Assembly: GCA_002377855.1 (NCBI GenBank)
Contig: DFQQ01000044.1
Span: 1 to 28,119 of the forward strand
Source: Acidovorax delafieldii
Lineage (GTDB): Bacteria; Pseudomonadota; Gammaproteobacteria; Burkholderiales; Burkholderiaceae_C
DNA: 28,119 nt
Direction of reading: 5' to 3'
The translations under genes were made by a program, and so were the position numbers. Below, piece by piece: positions 24,701 to 28,119 of the stretch. Position 1 is the first letter of the stretch, and every line of letters begins with the position of its first letter. A model generated the notes under the pieces. It did not search any database and was not told the DNA's origin. It saw nothing but the letters and a program-made list of their open reading frames with translations.

Positions 24701-26176
24701 TTAACGGAGCAGAGCAAGCACCCCTTGAGGCAACTGGTTGGCTTGTGCAACCATCGCAGTGCCCGCCTGCTGCAGGATCTGTGCACGCGACAGGTTGGCC
24801 GTTTCGGATGCAAAGTCCGCATCCAAAATGCGCGAGCGGGATGCCGACAGGTTTTCCGAAGTCACTTGCAGGTTCGAGATCGATGTTTCGAAGCGCGACT
24901 GCAACGCACCGAGCTTCGCACGCTCGCCATTGATGAAAGACAGCGCCGAGTCCACGGTCTTGAGCGCATCAGTTGCCTTGGCGAAGGTGGTCACATCCAG
25001 ATCAGAAACCTTCTTCAAGGTAGAGGCACCATCAGCAAACGCGTCAGTAGCAGCTGAGGTCGAAGCATCCACAGAGAAGGACTTGTCAGAATCCAGAGTG
25101 ATGTAGCCGCTGGAGATCGCGTTGTCCGCTGTTGTGTCAGAAGCCAGCGTAGCCGCGCCGCCTGAGTTGGTTCCGTCTGCAGCCAACTTTTGCACCGTCA
25201 CTGCACCAGCATTGGCCACGGTTGTGTCCGCAACGCGAATGTCGTTACCCGTAGCGTTCGTCAAAACAACCGCTGTTCCCGCAGTGTTCAAGGATGCTGT
25301 CACACCTGTCTTAGAGCTCTGGTCATTGATTGCGGACACAGCGGCAGCCAAACCGTCGGCAGTATTTCCTGCGCTCAAAGTGAACGACACGGCTTGGTCG
25401 GAACTATTGTCTGAGCGCAGGTTCAGGGAGTAAGAACCGGCGGCAGCAAAAGTCAGGCTCACTTCCGTGCGTGCAGTAGCTGTCACGCCTGTATCGCCCT
25501 TGACTGCATTGACATTGTCGGCAATGGTCTTTGCTGTCTGATTGGCTGCAACGTTCACGACCTTGCTTCCAACAGACCCGTTGATGGTCACGGCGGAGCT
25601 GGTAATACCATTGGCACCCCATGCTGCAGACGTTGCGGTAGCACCAGCGGCCGCTACTTGGTTGTTACCGTATACGGCGGTACGCAGATTGCCGGTAGCA
25701 GCAGTAATGGTCTGGTTGGCATTGGCGCCTACCTGGAACTGCTGGGTACCAAAGCTGCCGTCCAACAGTTTCTGACCGTTGAATTCAGTGGTTTGCGAGA
25801 TGCGATCCAGTTCAGAAACCAACTGGGAGACTTCTTGCTGCAGAGCCTTGCGATCGCCAGCGCTGTTAGAGGCATTGGCCGATTGCACGGCGAGTTCACG
25901 CACACGCTGCAGGATGTCGCCCGAGGCCTTGAGTGCACCTTCTGCGGTTTGCGCCAGGGAGATACCGTCGTTGGCGTTACGCACCGCTTGGTTCAAGCCC
26001 TTGATCTGCGAAGTGAAACGTTCAGAAATAGCCAGACCGGCCGCGTCGTCCTTGGCGCTGTTGATGCGCAGGCCCGACGAAAGGCGCTGGATAGAAGTGT
26101 TCAGCGAACTTTGGCTTGCGCCCAGGTTCCGTTGTGCGGTCAACGATGCAACGTTGGTATTGATAGTGGCTGCCAT
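24701..26176 (-). CDS. fliC: Flagellin, first of two paralogues
   Basis: The filament subunit, 491 residues. The conserved D0/D1 N-terminal region (INTNVASLTAQRNL, SGLRINSAKDDAAGLAIS) and C-terminal region (RSRILDADFASETANLSRAQ, ending QLPQGVLALLR) flank a central domain of about residues 170-400 with beta-rich flagellin-IN-like repeats (for example TADGLAAAVSAIND). It aligns without gaps to the second flagellin, with about 77 differences in 491 by eye. AGGAG precedes ATG at 26176. It has its own sigma-28 promoter and terminator. Export probably uses FliS, encoded nearby. Confidence 0.97.
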   Translation of the reverse strand: MAATINTNVASLTAQRNLGASQSSLNTSIQRLSSGLRINSAKDDAAGLAISERFTSQIKGLNQAVRNANDGISLAQTAEGALKASGDILQRVRELAVQSANASNSAGDRKALQQEVSQLVSELDRISQTTEFNGQKLLDGSFGTQQFQVGANANQTITAATGNLRTAVYGNNQVAAAGATATSAAWGANGITSSAVTINGSVGSKVVNVAANQTAKTIADNVNAVKGDTGVTATARTEVSLTFAAAGSYSLNLRSDNSSDQAVSFTLSAGNTADGLAAAVSAINDQSSKTGVTASLNTAGTAVVLTNATGNDIRVADTTVANAGAVTVQKLAADGTNSGGAATLASDTTADNAISSGYITLDSDKSFSVDASTSAATDAFADGASTLKKVSDLDVTTFAKATDALKTVDSALSFINGERAKLGALQSRFETSISNLQVTSENLSASRSRILDADFASETANLSRAQILQQAGTAMVAQANQLPQGVLALLR

Positions 26177-26207
26177 GGCAAATCTCCTGAAAAGAACTGA
26201 CTGAATA

Positions 26208-26244
26208 TGGCGTTTCCGCCAACTGAACGCCAGGTCTACCTGGC
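26208..26244 (-). promoter_or_regulatory. Overlapping hairpins in the flagellin mRNA leader
   Basis: In the leader of the minus-strand flagellin three stems can form: TGGCG-GAAA-CGCCA with a GNRA tetraloop (26208-26221); GGCGTT (26209-26214) with AACGCC (26226-26231); and GCCAGGT (26229-26235) with ACCTGGC (26238-26244). The second stem shares bases with both others, so they are mutually exclusive. Confidence 0.45.
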
Positions 26245-26323
26245 CACAGTGCCCACCAGCAGCTCATGGGCTTTCGGGTGAACGGCGGGCCTCACTCTTG
26301 TTTCATGCGTCCCGTTGCATAGG

Positions 26324-26350
26324 TTTTCGGGTGTTCCTCGGAAAACTTTA
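26324..26350 (-). promoter_or_regulatory. Sigma-28 (FliA) promoter of the minus-strand flagellin
   Basis: On the minus strand TAAAGTTT (26343-26350) matches the FliA -35 consensus at all 8 positions. After exactly 11 nt comes CCCGAAAA (26324-26331), 6 of 8 to GCCGATAA. It points to the gene starting at 26176. Confidence 0.85.
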
Positions 26351-26509
26351 GGGGCAAACGTACAGATTGAGCGGTTTTTCTGTGTCTTATCGCCCTAACA
26401 CAAAAACGGCCGCTGCCCACAATTCGTCCATCGTTCCCAAGAAGTCCGCCGGAGGGGCAACGCTTAAACCGGCAGAAATGTTTGTCTTCAGCTCTGCAGG
26501 AGTAACGCA

Positions 26510-27985
26510 ATGGCATCCACTATCAATACCAACGTCGCATCGTTGACCGCGCAGCGCAACCTCGGCATGAGCCAAAGTTCGCTGAACACCTCCATTCAGC
26601 GACTGTCGTCGGGCCTGCGCATCAACAGCGCCAAGGACGATGCCGCTGGTCTGGCGATTTCCGAGCGCTTTACCAGCCAGATCCGTGGGCTGAACCAGGC
26701 GGCACGCAATGCCAACGACGGCATTTCTCTGGCGCAGGTCACGGAAGGCGCTATGAAATCCGCCGGAGACATCTTGCAACGCGTGCGTGAACTGGCGGTG
26801 CAGTCGGCCAATGCCTCCAACAGCTCTGGCGACCGCAAAGCGCTGCAGCAGGAAGTGTCGCAACTCGTGGCCGAGCTCGATCGCATCTCGCAAACCACCG
26901 AGTTCAACGGCCAGAAGCTGCTGGATGGCACGTTTGGAACCCAGCAGTTCCAAGTGGGTGCCAACGCCAATCAGACCATCACAGCAGCTACGGCTAACCT
27001 GCGAACAACGGTGTACGGCAACAACCAGGTCCAGGCTCAGGGAGTTGCTACAGGTTCTGGTGCTTGGGGCGCCAATGGCGTGACCAGCGCCGCCGTCACC
27101 ATCAACGGGTCAATCGGCAGCAAAGTGGTCAATATCGGAGCCAATCAGACCGCCAAAACCGTGGCTGATAACGTGAATTTTGTCAAAGCCGATACCGGCG
27201 TGACCGCTACTGCCCGTACGGAGGTGAAACTGGGATTCGCCGCCGCAGGCGCGTACTCTTTGGCGCTGCGCTCTGACAATGGCGCTGATCAGGCGGTATC
27301 TTTTACATTGAGCGCAGCCAACACTGCTGATGGCCTGTCTTCAGCCATTTCGGCCATCAATGACCAGTCCTCCAAGACCGGGGTGACTGCCGCGTTGGAC
27401 AACACCGGCACGTCCATCATCCTGACCAACGCCACAGGCAATGACATCCGCGTGGCAGACACCACGGTCGTGAACTCTGGGGCTGTAACGGTGCAAAAAC
27501 TAGCGGCCGACGGCACCAACTCGGGCGCTGCGTCCACCTTGGCGGCAGACTCGACAGCCAACAGCACCATCACCAGTGGCTACATCACGCTGGACTCCGA
27601 AAAATCGTTTGCCATCGATAATTCCACCTCTGCCGCCACGGATGTGTTTGCAGACTCGGCGTCCACCCTGCAAAAGGTGTCTGACCTGGACATCACCACG
27701 TTTGGCAAAGCGACCGAGGCCCTGAAAACCGTGGACTCCGCACTGGCTTTTATCAGCGGTGAGCGAGCCAAACTGGGCGCGTTGCAAGCACGCTTTGAGA
27801 CCAGCATTGCCAGCCTGAACATCACCTCTGAAAACCTGTCCGCCTCGCGTTCGCGCATTTTGGATGCAGACTTTGCGGCCGAAACCGCGAACCTGTCTCG
27901 CGCCCAGATCCTGCAACAAGCAGGCACGGCCATGGTGGCCCAGGCCAACCAGATTCCACAGGGCGTTCTGTCGCTGCTCAAGTAA
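26510..27985 (+). CDS. fliC: Flagellin, second paralogue, divergent
   Basis: A 491-residue flagellin, about 84% identical by eye and gap-free to the first copy. The N-terminal and C-terminal D0/D1 regions are near-identical; the central region (about 170-400) carries most changes, mainly conservative Ala/Ser and Val/Ile swaps. The reading frame is intact and ends QIPQGVLSLLK. ATG at 26510 follows GCAGGAG. Unlike its partner no sigma-28 promoter is visible upstream, so its expression may be lower, conditional or driven by another factor. A strong terminator follows. Confidence 0.97.
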   Translation: MASTINTNVASLTAQRNLGMSQSSLNTSIQRLSSGLRINSAKDDAAGLAISERFTSQIRGLNQAARNANDGISLAQVTEGAMKSAGDILQRVRELAVQSANASNSSGDRKALQQEVSQLVAELDRISQTTEFNGQKLLDGTFGTQQFQVGANANQTITAATANLRTTVYGNNQVQAQGVATGSGAWGANGVTSAAVTINGSIGSKVVNIGANQTAKTVADNVNFVKADTGVTATARTEVKLGFAAAGAYSLALRSDNGADQAVSFTLSAANTADGLSSAISAINDQSSKTGVTAALDNTGTSIILTNATGNDIRVADTTVVNSGAVTVQKLAADGTNSGAASTLAADSTANSTITSGYITLDSEKSFAIDNSTSAATDVFADSASTLQKVSDLDITTFGKATEALKTVDSALAFISGERAKLGALQARFETSIASLNITSENLSASRSRILDADFAAETANLSRAQILQQAGTAMVAQANQIPQGVLSLLK

Positions 27986-28000
27986 CCGATTTGCCTGCGG

Positions 28001-28022
28001 GTACAGGTTGGCGAACCTGTAC
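28001..28022 (+). repeat. Stem-loop just after the second flagellin stop
   Basis: GTACAGGTT (28001-28009) and AACCTGTAC (28014-28022) form a perfect 9-bp stem with loop GGCG. No T run follows, so it is not the terminator; it could stabilise the mRNA 3' end. Confidence 0.6.
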
Positions 28023-28039
28023 TCCCTCCTGCCTTCACA

Positions 28040-28072
28040 CCCCGGCAGCCGTCACAGGCGCCGGGGTTTTTT
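28040..28072 (+). terminator. Intrinsic terminator of the second flagellin gene
   Basis: CCCCGGC (28040-28046) pairs with GCCGGGG (28060-28066), extended inward by GCC/GGC across one bulged A, followed by six T (28067-28072). Confidence 0.92.
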
Positions 28073-28099
28073 GTGCGAAAGCCCACTGGCAGCGGCCAA

Positions 28100-28119
28100 G
28101 GCAAAGGCAAAGGCAAAGG
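28100..28119. repeat. GGCAAA hexamer tandem repeat at the window edge
   Basis: Three full GGCAAA units plus GG run to the last base, so the true copy number is unknown. Nothing coding is evident around it within the window. Confidence 0.6.

Larger units (their letters stand above)
26177..26509. other. 333-bp spacer between divergent flagellin genes
   Basis: The only gap over 300 bp. It contains the sigma-28 promoter for the left flagellin, a roughly 140-nt leader with several hairpins, and on the right side the ribosome site AGGAG of the second flagellin (just before 26510). No small gene is evident. I found no FliA-type promoter directed to the right. Confidence 0.8.

Noticed and set aside
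26387..26394. GGCGATAA on the minus strand in the flagellin spacer as a second sigma-28 box
   Set aside because: No -35 match at the required spacing; the site at 26324-26350 is far better.
26387..26953. 188-codon minus-strand open frame across the start of the second flagellin
   Set aside because: It is antisense to strongly conserved flagellin codons; the mirror frame occurs opposite the other flagellin too, as expected from shared codon pattern.
28100..28119. Terminal repeats as the start of a CRISPR array
   Set aside because: The unit is a contiguous 6-nt repeat without spacers.

Overview
The window is a chromosomal flagellar and chemotaxis locus from a motile Gram-negative bacterium. 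The fliE / fliF-K / fliL-R layout, Gram-negative sigma-28 type promoters and compact flagellins of 491 residues suggest a betaproteobacterium, most likely Burkholderiales/Comamonadaceae-like. This placement is inferred from gene style and order, not from a marker gene.

Layout. (1) 107-1999 (+): uup, an ABC-F ATPase unrelated to motility. (2) 2075-8530 (-): a chemotaxis operon read cheZ-like, cheY, cheA, cheW, cheR, cheD, cheB. No receptor gene lies in it. (3) 8712-10449 (+): a two-component pair inserted between che and fli genes: a histidine kinase that begins with its own receiver domain, then a NarL-type regulator one base after the kinase stop. (4) 10505-14738 (-): fliL-M-N-O-P-Q-R (stator-associated protein, switch and export gate), several genes overlapping by 8-11 nt. 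(5) 14921-21619 (-): fliF-G-H-I-J-K (MS ring, switch, export ATPase complex, hook-length ruler). (6) 21794-22105 (+): fliE, divergent from fliF. (7) 22231-24490 (-): fliD-S-T (cap and chaperones). (8) Two divergent flagellin genes at 24701-26176 (-) and 26510-27985 (+), both 491 codons, about 84% identical by eye, with a 333-bp spacer.

How it works together: receptors encoded elsewhere would signal through CheW and CheA to CheY. CheR, CheB and CheD would tune the receptors, and the short CheZ-like protein may dephosphorylate CheY-P. CheY-P would act on the FliM N-terminal peptide at the switch built from FliG/M/N. FliH/I/J and FliO/P/Q/R export the rod, hook and filament, FliK sets hook length, and FliS/FliT/FliD assist filament assembly.

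Most interesting signals: an identical C-terminal hexapeptide GSVDLF on CheD and on the CheZ-like protein, encoded with different synonymous codons; an inverted pair of flagellin genes whose spacer holds a sigma-28 promoter facing only one of them, so inversion could swap expression; an in-operon sigma-28 promoter for fliST; a 12-bp inverted repeat between fliE and fliF; and an in-frame tandem repeat in FliK. No tRNA, rRNA, CRISPR array, insertion sequence or prophage gene was seen. Genes absent here and presumably elsewhere include flhA/B, flhDC, fliA, motAB, receptors and the flg genes.
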